Source of the DNA: a virus
Virus record (IMG/VR): IMGVR_UViG_3300042463_000551
Location: 1 to 34,463 of that record
Reading direction: 5' to 3' (one strand)
Length of the DNA stretch: 34,463 bases
In this document: positions 15,956 to 24,051 of the stretch, one piece after another
Numbering within the stretch: position 1 is the first letter of the stretch
Layout: every line of letters starts with the position of its first letter
Position numbers and translations under genes: made by a program
The notes under the pieces: model-generated
The model's database searches: none
What the model was told of the DNA's origin: nothing
The model's input: only the letters and a program-made list of their open reading frames with translations

Positions 15956-16525
15956 ATGGCAAATTGCGTAGACGATATTAGAAGCATAGGAATCAGTTGT
16001 GAAGCTGAAAATCAAGTTGGTGGAGTAGACAAAAGAATTTGGCTTACTCAAAAGCAACAAATTTCATCTTATACAAAAGATGCTAATGGATATGTGAACA
16101 CAATCACAATGGCAGCTAATGGTTCGACAACTTACAAATTAGCAACTATTACTTCAAAGAAAAACAAAAACAGCGGAGCAATCGAAGGAGTAGTAGGTGA
16201 TAATGTAAACCTTGTTAAGCATACAGTTGTATTTAAGATTTATCCTGAAACTCCAACACAAAAAACAGCAATCGAAACTTTGGTGAATGCCGATGAAATG
16301 GTAGCATTTTTGCAAACTGAAAATGGGCAAATACTTGTTTACGGATTGGACAAAGGAATGGAGATGTCGGCACTTGCGGGCGGAACTGGAACTGCTTTAC
16401 AAGATGACACTTCGATAACTTTCACAGCAGCGGGTGACCAAACTACACTTCCTGACTATTTCTTAGTTACTGATTTGGCGGGTTCGATAGCTTATTTGAA
16501 TGCTATATCTGCTCCAGTACTATAG
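15956..16525 (+). CDS. Probable major tail tube protein
   Basis: A 189-aa beta-rich protein starting MANCVDDIRSIGISCEAEN. It shows a series of strands including HTVVFKIYPETP and GQILVYGLDKGMEMS, and a C-terminal glycine-threonine loop (ALAGGTGTALQDDTSI), in the style of tail-tube subunits in Bacteroidota siphophages. It lies right after the capsid gene and before a strong terminator, as an abundant structural protein would. A capsid decoration protein is the main alternative. It sits some 2.6 kb after the tape measure, which is an unusual order. Confidence 0.55.
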   Translation: MANCVDDIRSIGISCEAENQVGGVDKRIWLTQKQQISSYTKDANGYVNTITMAANGSTTYKLATITSKKNKNSGAIEGVVGDNVNLVKHTVVFKIYPETPTQKTAIETLVNADEMVAFLQTENGQILVYGLDKGMEMSALAGGTGTALQDDTSITFTAAGDQTTLPDYFLVTDLAGSIAYLNAISAPVL

Positions 16526-16547
16526 TTTTTAATTTAGATAGAAAAAA

Positions 16548-16572
16548 GCTCACATTATTGTGGGCTTTTTTT
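16548..16572 (+). terminator. Intrinsic terminator
   Basis: GCTCACA-ttat-TGTGGGC forms a 7-bp stem (one G-T pair) with a 4-base loop, preceded by six A and followed by a run of T. It ends the capsid/tail-tube transcription unit. The T tract runs straight into the -7 box of the next gene. Confidence 0.85.
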
Positions 16573-16579
16573 ATTTTTG
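16572..16579 (+). promoter_or_regulatory. -7 box, four bases before ATG
   Basis: TATTTTTG followed by tcct and ATG at 16584. The preceding sequence is the terminator, so a fresh transcript must begin here. The TTTGTCCTAT stretch is identical to the start region of the early promoter at 27220-27229. No -33 box is visible. Confidence 0.55.
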
Positions 16580-16583
16580 TCCT

Positions 16584-16901
16584 ATGGTAACTATTCAATT
16601 CTTAGAAAAGGTTTATGAAGACGTTGTTAGTAAGTCCTATTATGACGTTCCCATCACACAGTTAGCGTTTTATTATAAAGAAATTTATAGTAAGGAATTA
16701 AACACTAAATGCAGCAGTTGTTTAATAGATGCTCATTTGTCAATAAAAAAATATTATCGGGAAAATATTGGTAAGTTTGATGTCGAAAATGCTGAATATG
16801 AAAAGCATAAAAAGTACAAATTGAAATTAGCACTAATTGAGTTCCAAAAATCAGAGCACTTTGAGATTTGCGAATGGATAAAAAACAGAATCAATGGTTA
16901 A
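16584..16901 (+). CDS. Hypothetical protein opening the glycosyltransferase cluster
   Basis: It encodes 105 aa from the ATG four bases after a -7 box; a GTG at 16560 would extend it back into the terminator and is rejected. The protein is helical, with CSSCLIDAH in the middle and a charged C-terminus (HFEICEWIKNRING). The Cys-x-x-Cys plus His might bind metal, but there is no recognisable domain. An 8-nt overlap with the next gene suggests it belongs functionally with the glycosyltransferases. Confidence 0.55.
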   Translation: MVTIQFLEKVYEDVVSKSYYDVPITQLAFYYKEIYSKELNTKCSSCLIDAHLSIKKYYRENIGKFDVENAEYEKHKKYKLKLALIEFQKSEHFEICEWIKNRING

Positions 16902-17532
16902 AACAATAGTAACACGCTCGGCAAATGAAAAATTATACACGCTTGCTAAAGGACTTTGGCAAAGCGATAATAATTTTATTCAGTGTAAACAATTTCAAGG
17001 CTATAACGGTGCTTTAGATTATCTTTTGCATTTGTTTACTCATAACTTTTCAGGCATTATAGTAAATGCAGATGAGGATTTTTTCATTGTCAATGAAGAT
17101 TTATTAGACAATGTAATAAATACAATGGTCGAAAAGGGTTATGCATATTGCGGAGTTCCCGACGGCGGTATAATTAGCCACAGAAATAATTCTGTTTTCA
17201 ATGTTAATCCTTTTTTTAATGTGTTTAATGTAGATTTGATTAAAACAAAAATAGCTTCATTTGACAATTCAAAACAATATCAGTACGCAAATAAAGTTGA
17301 AAAGAATGGAAACTTAAACGAGCCATTTGCAGGGTTTTTATATTGGCTGCATGATAACTTTGTGAGTGCAAATTTCACTGATATAGAAAGTACGGATGGG
17401 GTGAGTACCATAATTAAGATTAATGATAAACCGATGGGCATACATTCATGGTATAGCAGAGAATATGGCAAAGATGTAGCGCAAACTGAAAGAATAGACA
17501 GATGTTATGAATGGGCATTAATTAACCGATGA
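16894..17532 (+). CDS. GT-A-type glycosyltransferase-like protein
   Basis: A 212-aa protein with the look of a nucleotide-sugar transferase. Residues ~50-65 read GIIVNADEDFFIVNED, where strand plus Asp-Glu-Asp matches the metal- and nucleotide-binding acidic motif of the GT-A fold. A His-Ser-Trp motif near the C-terminus (GIHSWYSREYG) could be an acceptor-site element. It overlaps both neighbours, by 8 and 4 nt, and its right neighbour is a clear GT7. The substrate cannot be predicted. A divergent but intact enzyme seems more likely than a remnant. Confidence 0.6.
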   Translation: MVKTIVTRSANEKLYTLAKGLWQSDNNFIQCKQFQGYNGALDYLLHLFTHNFSGIIVNADEDFFIVNEDLLDNVINTMVEKGYAYCGVPDGGIISHRNNSVFNVNPFFNVFNVDLIKTKIASFDNSKQYQYANKVEKNGNLNEPFAGFLYWLHDNFVSANFTDIESTDGVSTIIKINDKPMGIHSWYSREYGKDVAQTERIDRCYEWALINR

Positions 17533-18137
17533 AAATTATCATACCATATAGGAACAGAGAATCGCATTTAAAGCGGTTTGTAGACCATTACAAGGGCTTT
17601 GATATATTGGTAGTAGAACAAGCTAATAAAAAGCTATTTAACAGAGGAAAACTATTTAATATCGGTTTTAATGAAACAAAAGATTCACTTGTTTGTTTTC
17701 ACGATGTGGATTTGTTAGCTCATAATTTAGACCATTACTTAAAACCTATAAAAGGAGCTTTTCACTTTTCAGGATTATGTGAGCAATTTAATTATAAAGT
17801 GCCTTATGAAACTTGCTTTGGAGGGGTTACGGCTTTTGATTCTGATTCATTTTTAAAATGTAACGGATTCAGCAATGATTTTTGGGGATGGGGTGGCGAA
17901 GATGATGACTTATTCAATAGAACTATTTTAGCAGGAATAGAAACTAAGTTTGAGCAGCATAGATACTTCTCATTAGCACACGAAAAACAGCCTATTACAG
18001 ACCAATATAAAGTAAATAAGCACTTAGTATTAGCAACTGGTAAAACATGGCTAAAAAGCGGTTTAAACAGCATGAATTATGAAATATTGAAAAGAGATAC
18101 TATATTTGGAGTTGAAAGAATTTTAGTAAACATTTAA
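17529..18137 (+). CDS. GT7 (beta-1,4-galactosyltransferase-like) glycosyltransferase
   Basis: The 202-aa sequence matches the GT7 family closely: IPYRNRE at 5-11, FNRGKLFNIGF at 37-47, the metal-binding FHDVDLL with DVD at 59-61, FGGVTAF at ~97-103, and GFSNDFWGWGGEDDD at 113-127. These are the signature motifs of animal beta-1,4-galactosyltransferases, which move a sugar from a UDP-sugar onto a terminal GlcNAc or related acceptor. All catalytic motifs are intact. It is cytoplasmic, with no signal or membrane anchor. Targets could be virion proteins, modified DNA or host glycans. Confidence 0.88.
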   Translation: MKIIIPYRNRESHLKRFVDHYKGFDILVVEQANKKLFNRGKLFNIGFNETKDSLVCFHDVDLLAHNLDHYLKPIKGAFHFSGLCEQFNYKVPYETCFGGVTAFDSDSFLKCNGFSNDFWGWGGEDDDLFNRTILAGIETKFEQHRYFSLAHEKQPITDQYKVNKHLVLATGKTWLKSGLNSMNYEILKRDTIFGVERILVNI

Positions 18138-18145
18138 TTAATTAT

Positions 18146-18469
18146 ATGAATTTTTCAAAGTACAAACTAAAAGACGGCATTGGTGAACTTGTTTTTAGAG
18201 ATGAAAATAGGACTATTATCACTATTAATGCTGATAATATCACAGATGAAAAGGTAGAAATTGCCAAACTTAATAATAGAGGGCATTGTTTTGTTGAATT
18301 AAGTGCAGTCAAAAAAAAAGACAAGCCGTTAACTATCCAATCGCTGGAGTCGTTATCAACCTTGAACGAAGTACCGACAGAAGAGAATCTTTCTTTGCCA
18401 GCGCAGCCAAACAAAAGGGATGTTTCGGTTACGAAAAAGAAAGCGGGTCGACCTCCGAAATCGAAATAA
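18146..18469 (+). CDS. Small structural-region protein with AT-hook-like tail
   Basis: The 107-aa product has a compact N-terminal domain (residues 1-55, NFSKYKLKDGIGELVFRDEN then IITINADNITDE) and a low-complexity linker. It ends in KKKAGRPPKSK, an AT-hook-like basic tail common at the end of small Bacteroidota phage proteins encoded near portal genes. At codons 56-58 a run of nine A provides a -1 slippery site, and a GT25 reading frame begins at that point in the -1 frame. The last 150 nt of this gene are therefore read in two frames. Confidence 0.65.
   Translation: MNFSKYKLKDGIGELVFRDENRTIITINADNITDEKVEIAKLNNRGHCFVELSAVKKKDKPLTIQSLESLSTLNEVPTEENLSLPAQPNKRDVSVTKKKAGRPPKSK
18311..18319 (+). 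other. Candidate -1 ribosomal frameshift site (A9)
   Basis: In the zero frame the bases read GTC AAA AAA AAA GAC, containing A-AAA-AAA followed by G, a classic strong slippery heptamer. A -1 slip enters the frame of the GT25 domain seven codons before its first conserved strand. No other start codon can reach that domain. A 9-A run in another gene (30981-30989) causes no frame break, so general homopolymer errors are not obvious. Confidence 0.6.
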
Positions 18470-18963
18470 TACAAGCCGTTAACGGCAAAGAAATTAAAAG
18501 CAAAATAGCAGGCGTTACTGATAATGAGTACGCTTGTATTCAATCGCATTTAAAGGCGTTAAAATATGCAAAGAAACAAGGCTTTGAGTGTGTTGCTATA
18601 TTTGAAGATGATATACTTTTTACAGATACTTTTATTAAAGATTTTCAACTTTATTTATCGGAACTTCCCGATAATTTCCATATCCTTTATTTAGGCGGTT
18701 CGTTTGGTAGACCTCCGCAATACTATGACAAGTTTTTTACCAAACAAATCTACACATGGGGCGCATTTGCTTACGTTGTGCATAAGAGAGCATATAACAA
18801 TTTAATTAATTTATTAAGTAAGGCTAACAAAATAGTAGATGCTATGTATATTGACTACCAAAAACAATATCTTTGCATTAAGCCGAATAAAAAATTGGTG
18901 ATACATCCGCAAGGTGTTTCAACTATTAAAGAAAAGTTTGTAAACTATCAGAATATTGTATGA
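18319..18963 (+). CDS. GT25-family glycosyltransferase, no canonical start
   Basis: Frame -1 relative to the preceding gene is open from 18298 and encodes a GT25 (LPS glycosyltransferase-like) domain: IAGVVINLERSTDRRESFF, then IQAVNGKEI, CIQSHLKALKYAKKQ, VAIFEDDILF (the Glu-Asp-Asp metal site), LYLGGSFGRPP and TWGAFAYVVHKRAY. Between the upstream stop at 18295 and the domain there is no ATG, GTG or TTG; only an ATT at 18298 could be considered. The likely expression route is -1 frameshifting at the A9 site, giving a ~272-aa fusion with the N-terminal domain of the 18146 gene. The stop overlaps the portal ATG (ATGA), which supports genuine translation. Confidence 0.75.
   Translation, partial: RQAVNYPIAGVVINLERSTDRRESFFASAAKQKGCFGYEKESGSTSEIEIIQAVNGKEIKSKIAGVTDNEYACIQSHLKALKYAKKQGFECVAIFEDDILFTDTFIKDFQLYLSELPDNFHILYLGGSFGRPPQYYDKFFTKQIYTWGAFAYVVHKRAYNNLINLLSKANKIVDAMYIDYQKQYLCIKPNKKLVIHPQGVSTIKEKFVNYQNIV
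18321..18333. repeat. 13-bp direct repeat, copy 1
   Basis: ACAAGCCGTTAAC occurs here and at 18471-18483, exactly 150 bp apart. The two copies bound the region read in two frames. It may mark an old duplication or insertion junction, or be chance. Confidence 0.7.
18471..18483. repeat. 13-bp direct repeat, copy 2
   Basis: Second copy of ACAAGCCGTTAAC, lying just after the stop codon of the 18146 gene. In the GT25 frame both copies encode Gln-Ala-Val-Asn. Confidence 0.7.
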
Positions 18964-20090
18964 GTAAATTCAAAAAAACATCAAAAGTACATTTTAGGAA
19001 TATACTCCCTACAACTTTCGAAAACAAAGCATTAGGCTATCATAAGTTCGGATGGAATGATAACTTGCCTTTAGAGATAATCGACATTATAAACAATTCA
19101 GGAACGGCAAAAAAAGCAGCCAAAAAATATGCGGAGTATATAGAGTCCGATGGGTTCGTAAGTGAGCAAGCATCTTTTTTTAAAGTAAATGAAAAAGAAA
19201 CGGCTGATAAATTACTTTCAAAATCTGCTTTATCTTTTGCTTATATGGATTGTGCGGTGTTTCATATTTCGAGATTAGGCAATGGTAGAGTTGGAAAAGT
19301 TACATTAATGCCGTTCCAAAAGATTAGAAAGTCTTTAGATGGGAACTGGATGTATAATCCGACTATTGGACTTGAGAAATTAGATAAAAACGCATGGATT
19401 AAGTTGCAAGACTTTCAGGGTGAAGTGGCAAGTTTTGAGGCTATGACTAAAAACATCACAGATTTTAATTCTAATGGTGAAATTTATTATGTATTTGACG
19501 GCAATCCTTTTGATTCGGATGTTTATGCAATTCCTGACTTTTTAGCCAGCGTTGAAGATGTAAAAACTTCATCAGAACTTTCTAAAATGGATTATGAAGC
19601 CGTTCTAAATGGTTTTAATTTAGGTGGTGTTATGACTTTCTTTGGCGTTGATGACAATGAAAAAGGCGAAGATGGATTAACGGATAGACAAAGAATAGAG
19701 GGTGAAATGGTGCAGTTTACGGGCATGAAGAAAAACAAAGACGGTTTAACTTCACGTTTTGCGGTATTGGTAAACTTTGCTGAAATGGCGGAACAAGCAC
19801 CAATATTTTCAGGCAATGACCCTAAACCAATTTTAGAGGCAAGTAATTCAAAAAGAGATATAATAGAGAGAGCCGTTTGTAGACTTTGGGGCGTGCATCC
19901 AGTTTTATTAGGATATGCAGAGGCGGCTGTTTTAGGGAATGATAATGCAATAAAGCAGGCAATGGCAATGCTTAGACAAACAGTTAATCCAGTTCAAAGA
20001 TTAATTACGCAAGCGTTTAGAAATATGTTTGGCGCTCAAATAGACTGGACTATTTCTGAATTTGGTATAACTAAAGATATTGTACAATGA
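18960..20090 (+). CDS. Portal protein
   Basis: The 376-aa protein has the general layout of siphophage portals: an N-terminal wing (FGWNDNLPLEIIDIINNSGTA), beta segments around VTLMPFQKIRKS and NGEIYYVFDGNPF, and a helical stem/crown region. The C-terminal part reads KRDIIERAVCRLWGVHPVLLGYAE, then IKQAMAMLRQTVNPVQRLITQ, which is very portal-like. The portal forms the dodecameric channel through which TerL packages DNA. It lies ~14 kb from terL, which is unusual. It is coupled to the GT25 frame upstream and the adaptor downstream by 4-nt overlaps. Confidence 0.82.
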   Translation: MSKFKKTSKVHFRNILPTTFENKALGYHKFGWNDNLPLEIIDIINNSGTAKKAAKKYAEYIESDGFVSEQASFFKVNEKETADKLLSKSALSFAYMDCAVFHISRLGNGRVGKVTLMPFQKIRKSLDGNWMYNPTIGLEKLDKNAWIKLQDFQGEVASFEAMTKNITDFNSNGEIYYVFDGNPFDSDVYAIPDFLASVEDVKTSSELSKMDYEAVLNGFNLGGVMTFFGVDDNEKGEDGLTDRQRIEGEMVQFTGMKKNKDGLTSRFAVLVNFAEMAEQAPIFSGNDPKPILEASNSKRDIIERAVCRLWGVHPVLLGYAEAAVLGNDNAIKQAMAMLRQTVNPVQRLITQAFRNMFGAQIDWTISEFGITKDIVQ

Positions 20091-20719
20091 TAAACAACCT
20101 ATTTGCATGGATTGGGATTACGGATATAACTCCGATACTTGCACTTTCGCCAAATACTGATGAAAGCGATTTGAAACTTCATGTTATTGATGCTCAAGAA
20201 ATCGAGTTGCAAAACTTAATTCAAATTGAATTATACCAAGCCATAAATGAAGCAGTAAAAGCTAATTATTCGCAGTTTAAAAATGGTCGCACTTATGAAG
20301 AGGGTGCGAAAGTATTTTATAATTCTGCTTATTACATAGCTTTAGAACAAACAACAACAAGTCCAGAGGATGCTGAATTTTGGACTTCCTATGAGTTAAT
20401 GGATTTCTATTACAACTTTGTGAAAAAATGGTTAGCAACGGCAACTGTAGTGCGTTATTTGCCGTTTCATGGATTGCACGTTACTCAATTCGGATTAGAG
20501 GAGTATACACAAGAGGGATTCGGACAAGTATCTGATAAAAGACGTGCTGAAATGTTGCAAAACTTTAAAGGCAAATCAGATGTTTACAGAACAAGAATGT
20601 TAAACGAATTAGACAGAGTTAAAAGCACATTTGATGGGGTTAAATATGAAGTTGAATTATGCAGAGCGAGAAAGAAAAGAAATCAATTCACAGTATTAGG
20701 AATAGGAAATGGCAGATAA
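20087..20719 (+). CDS. Head-tail adaptor/connector-like protein
   Basis: A 210-aa, mostly helical protein immediately after the portal. Residues ~25-60 are helical (DLKLHVIDAQEIELQNLIQIE) and a short insert at ~67-95 contains Tyr-Glu-Glu-Gly. Helices follow with FYYNFVKKWLATATVVRYLPFHGLH and DKRRAEMLQNFKGKSDVYRTRM. This resembles the gp6/DUF6712-type connector family of Bacteroidota phages. The role (ring between portal and neck) is inferred from position and helical content. Confidence 0.6.
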   Translation: MINNLFAWIGITDITPILALSPNTDESDLKLHVIDAQEIELQNLIQIELYQAINEAVKANYSQFKNGRTYEEGAKVFYNSAYYIALEQTTTSPEDAEFWTSYELMDFYYNFVKKWLATATVVRYLPFHGLHVTQFGLEEYTQEGFGQVSDKRRAEMLQNFKGKSDVYRTRMLNELDRVKSTFDGVKYEVELCRARKKRNQFTVLGIGNGR

Positions 20720-21062
20720 AATAAGAATACCAATTGGCACAGACCACACTTTGAAGTTTGCTTTAGCAGTAAATTCAGAGCCGTTAGATTTAACAGGAGT
20801 TGAAGAGATTGAAGTTAAAGTCTATCAAATGAAAAGCAATATTTTAGCTAACTTTTTACTCTCAGATAATGAAGTGGAAATAACCTCTTTTATTAATGGG
20901 CAATGTAAATGTTTTTTGGCAAAAGAAAGCATTACTAATATACCTATTGGAAAATTGTTTATTCAGATTTCAGTGGACGTTCCTAATGTAAACTTTGATA
21001 GCGGATTTGAGCGATTAATATTAACCGAAACAGAAATAGGCGAACTTGTTGCAATAGCATGA
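20709..21062 (+). CDS. Small fibre-associated beta-sandwich protein
   Basis: A 117-aa protein with the strand pattern IPIGTDHTLKFALAVNSEPLDLTGVEEIEVKVY, followed by NGQCKCFLAKESI. The plan resembles the N-terminal beta-sandwich of BppU-like baseplate proteins that anchor receptor-binding proteins. It is placed directly before the long fibre with a 4-nt overlap. It is probably the fibre adaptor or an attachment domain encoded separately. Confidence 0.5.
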   Translation: MADKIRIPIGTDHTLKFALAVNSEPLDLTGVEEIEVKVYQMKSNILANFLLSDNEVEITSFINGQCKCFLAKESITNIPIGKLFIQISVDVPNVNFDSGFERLILTETEIGELVAIA

Positions 21063-23875
21063 TTATAGAAATTAATATTAATTTTTCAAATCAAATTTTA
21101 GATATTGAAGCCAATTCAGTATCTGAAATAAATATTGATTTTAAAACTACACAAGTTCGAGTAAGTGCTGTTGGTGCTTTGCAGTTTGGAGGGTCAACTC
21201 AAAGCGGAGGTGGGGAGTGGGGTTATATAACAGGCGATATTGAAAACCAAACCGATTTAATAGACTATATTGAAAATAATAGCGGAGGGATAGAATCGGT
21301 AACTGGTGACTTAGTAGACAATACAGACCCTGCTAATCCAATAGTTAACACGCCAACGTTTAATGAAGTACTTACGGAAAACAATGAAACAGACGGGCAA
21401 GATATTTCAATTTCAGATGGTGACCAAATACAATTTGATAATTACGCAAGGATACGCAAAGGGGCAACAGATGCAGGATTAGGAGGGCAAAAAGGCGTTG
21501 CATTAGTTTGTTCAATAGATTATGAATTAAAATGGGAAGCGGGTAGACAATATATAATGCAGCAAGATGGCTTTACCATTCGTGAAGTTAGTCATAATTT
21601 TTCAGTCACACCAACTGTAAATGATGATGATACTAAAGGCTTTGTTGAAGATAGCAGATGGATTTTAGATAATGGTGACGTTTATGTATGTACGGATTCA
21701 ACAGAGGGTGCAGCAGTTTGGGCGTTACAAGGTTCGACTATACCAACTTTGGAAGAAGTTTTAGATGAAAACAATACTTCAGGTCTGAATGACATTGTAT
21801 TCGATGAATTTTATGGATTGTTATTTGATAATAATTCAAGACTTAGAGAGGGTACAATTCCAGCATTAGGAAACAATAGAGGAATTGCACTAATATGTGG
21901 TGCAGGCTATGAATTAAAATGGGCAAATGGAATATTGTATGTAATGGGTAGTTCGGGGAACACCATAAGACAATCACTATATAATTTCACTACTACACCA
22001 ACAGCTACTGATGACGTTACAAAAGGATATGCAGTAGGCTCATTGTGGACATTAGATGACGGCACTACTTATTTATGTACGGATGCAACAGAGGGCGTAG
22101 CGGTGTGGGCGTTACAAGTTCCGAGCGTTCCAACACTTCAACAAGTAACTGATGAAGGAAGCATAACAACCAATATAATAACAGTTGGTGATACTGCAGG
22201 GATATATAGCGAAGTTGATGATTCTTATGTTGGAACTGCAAATAATACAAATGATACTTATGCTTACATCGCTTCGGACGGGTCTTTAGGATTAGGAAAC
22301 GGAACGCATGAAAGTACACTAAAGAATACAAACGTAAACGAAACAGGCATAATATTAGAGTTCCCTGATAAGACAGCGGGAAGCTATACAATAGCCACAA
22401 CGGATGAAATTACAAATGGGACAGTCACTTCAGTAGGGTTAACAATGCCAAGTGCATTTACTGTTTCAAATAGTCCTATTACTTCAAGTGGAGACATAGC
22501 GGTAACGGGTGCAGGATTAGTTAGTCAATATGTAAGGGGAGATGGCACGTTAGCTAATTTTCCAGCATCAACAGGCGGAGGTGCTTCACAATCATTTTAT
22601 TTGAATGGTTCGGTAAGTCAAGGTACTTTTGGAGGAATAGCATTTAAAGAAATGGACAGAGTACCAATATTAGGCGCGGGAACTGACTTTACTATTAATA
22701 CAAACGGATACATTCAATCATTCATTACAGATGCTAACGTACCTAATCAATTACAAATACCAGCAGGAAATTGGAACTTTGAAACCTATTTTAGTGCATC
22801 AAGTAACGGAGGTAATCCTTCATTTTATGTCGAATTATACAAATGGGATGGAGCGACATTATCTTTAATTGCATCTAATTCAGCAAATCCTGAAGGCATT
22901 ACAAATGGTACAGTTACTGATTTATATATAAGTGCTTTAGCAGTTCCACAAACAGCATTATTAGCAACGGATAGATTAGCAGTTAGGATATATGTAAACA
23001 ATAGCGGTCGGACAATTAAATTGCACACCGAAAATAATCATCTTTCTCAAATTATTACTACTTTTTCAACAGGCATAACTGCATTAAATGGATTAACCGA
23101 CCAAGTTCAAAACTTAGCGGTTGGAACGAGCGGAACTGATTTTGCAATTAGTTCAATAAGTCCAACACACACATTTAATTTACCAACAGCAAGTGCATCA
23201 AATAGAGGTGCTTTGAGTAGCGCAGACTGGTCAACTTTTAATGGCAAACAAGATACAATTACGGTTAATAACGTAGGAACTTTAGTAAATGGTTCTGCCG
23301 CTGCTACTCCAAATGATACAGATTTAGTTGCCACAGTAGAAAGTAGTGTATTAAAGAAAATTACATGGACTAATGTAAAGGCATTTTTAAAGACTTATTT
23401 TGATACGCTTTATGTTTATAGCAAGGCTCAGTTATTGGCTGTTTTAGGGATTCAGAATATAGTGCCAACAGGAAGCCCATCTACTACATCTAATTTAGCT
23501 TCTGATGTTACAGGAATGACAGCTACTTTAGAGGCGAATAGTAAATACTATATATTTGGAACGATTGTGCAAGAAACAGGTTCAGGGGGCATTAAATTTG
23601 CCATGTCTTTACCATCAGGAGCACTTGGAGCGTTGGGTGGGAGTGGTTTGGGAACAAGTTTTACATCTATTAATTACAGTGCATTTAATCAATCTGGAGC
23701 ATTGAATCCTACAGCTTGGCAAAGGACTGCAGCTGGGTATAACTGTACTTTTACTGGGTGGATAACTACAGGCGCGAATGCAGGAACTTTTCAGTTAAGA
23801 TTTGCAAGTGGGACAAATGGGCAAACAACAACAATATATAATGAAGGGACTTTTTTAAAAATTGAAAAATTATGA
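21059..23875 (+). CDS. Long tail fibre / receptor-binding protein
   Basis: At 938 aa this is the longest protein in the window. After a ~45-residue beta N-terminus and a Gly-Ser hinge (FGGSTQSGGGEWGYI) it has two diverged repeats of ~130 residues (~105-235 and ~236-365), each ending in a WxLDxGxxYxCTDxTEG motif followed by VWAL. A stalk with GTVTSVGLTMPSAFTVSNSP follows, a motif seen in other fibres. Next come NWNFETYFSA-type and jelly-roll-like beta domains, the recurrent THTFNLPTASASNRGALSSA segment, and a C-terminal beta domain that probably binds the receptor. Its repeats suggest growth by duplication. It is expected to determine host range. Confidence 0.85.
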   Translation: MIIEININFSNQILDIEANSVSEINIDFKTTQVRVSAVGALQFGGSTQSGGGEWGYITGDIENQTDLIDYIENNSGGIESVTGDLVDNTDPANPIVNTPTFNEVLTENNETDGQDISISDGDQIQFDNYARIRKGATDAGLGGQKGVALVCSIDYELKWEAGRQYIMQQDGFTIREVSHNFSVTPTVNDDDTKGFVEDSRWILDNGDVYVCTDSTEGAAVWALQGSTIPTLEEVLDENNTSGLNDIVFDEFYGLLFDNNSRLREGTIPALGNNRGIALICGAGYELKWANGILYVMGSSGNTIRQSLYNFTTTPTATDDVTKGYAVGSLWTLDDGTTYLCTDATEGVAVWALQVPSVPTLQQVTDEGSITTNIITVGDTAGIYSEVDDSYVGTANNTNDTYAYIASDGSLGLGNGTHESTLKNTNVNETGIILEFPDKTAGSYTIATTDEITNGTVTSVGLTMPSAFTVSNSPITSSGDIAVTGAGLVSQYVRGDGTLANFPASTGGGASQSFYLNGSVSQGTFGGIAFKEMDRVPILGAGTDFTINTNGYIQSFITDANVPNQLQIPAGNWNFETYFSASSNGGNPSFYVELYKWDGATLSLIASNSANPEGITNGTVTDLYISALAVPQTALLATDRLAVRIYVNNSGRTIKLHTENNHLSQIITTFSTGITALNGLTDQVQNLAVGTSGTDFAISSISPTHTFNLPTASASNRGALSSADWSTFNGKQDTITVNNVGTLVNGSAAATPNDTDLVATVESSVLKKITWTNVKAFLKTYFDTLYVYSKAQLLAVLGIQNIVPTGSPSTTSNLASDVTGMTATLEANSKYYIFGTIVQETGSGGIKFAMSLPSGALGALGGSGLGTSFTSINYSAFNQSGALNPTAWQRTAAGYNCTFTGWITTGANAGTFQLRFASGTNGQTTTIYNEGTFLKIEKL
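21364..22137 (+). repeat. Two ~390-bp diverged repeats in the fibre gene
   Basis: Approximate units 21364-21750 and 21757-22137 encode parallel protein segments: ENNETDGQDI versus ENNTSGLNDI, ARIRKGATDAGLGGQKGVAL versus SRLREGTIPALGNNRGIAL, YELKWEAG versus YELKWANG, and CTDSTEGAAVWAL versus CTDATEGVAVWAL. Nucleotide identity has drifted, so the duplication is old. Confidence 0.8.
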
Positions 23876-24051
23876 TAGAAGTTAAAGCAAATTTTATAAA
23901 CAATGGCTATTCTCCCGAAAGCATACCAACTCAATTCGGAAGTCACTTCGATGGAGAAAAATTCATATTCTTTGAATCGAAAGAAGAGCAAGAAAATTTT
24001 ATTAAAGAGTTAATTAAAAATCAACCGATAGAAGATGAGATTGTTGAGTGA
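23872..24051 (+). CDS. Small hypothetical protein after the fibre
   Basis: This short gene has 59 codons from ATG 23872 (ATGA overlap with the fibre stop) to TGA 24051. The product starts MIEVKANFINNGYS and continues with GEKFIFFESKEEQENFIKEL and an acidic C-terminus (EDEIVE). A small beta-alpha protein is likely; no family recognised. It overlaps the holin gene by 17 nt. Small proteins at this position may be fibre chaperones or lysis accessories; neither is supported by motif. Confidence 0.6.
   Translation: MIEVKANFINNGYSPESIPTQFGSHFDGEKFIFFESKEEQENFIKELIKNQPIEDEIVE

Noticed and set aside
16560-16583. GTG start extending the 16584 gene upstream
   Set aside because: These codons lie in the terminator stem and T tract, and the ATG at 16584 follows a -7 box at the same spacing as in other genes.
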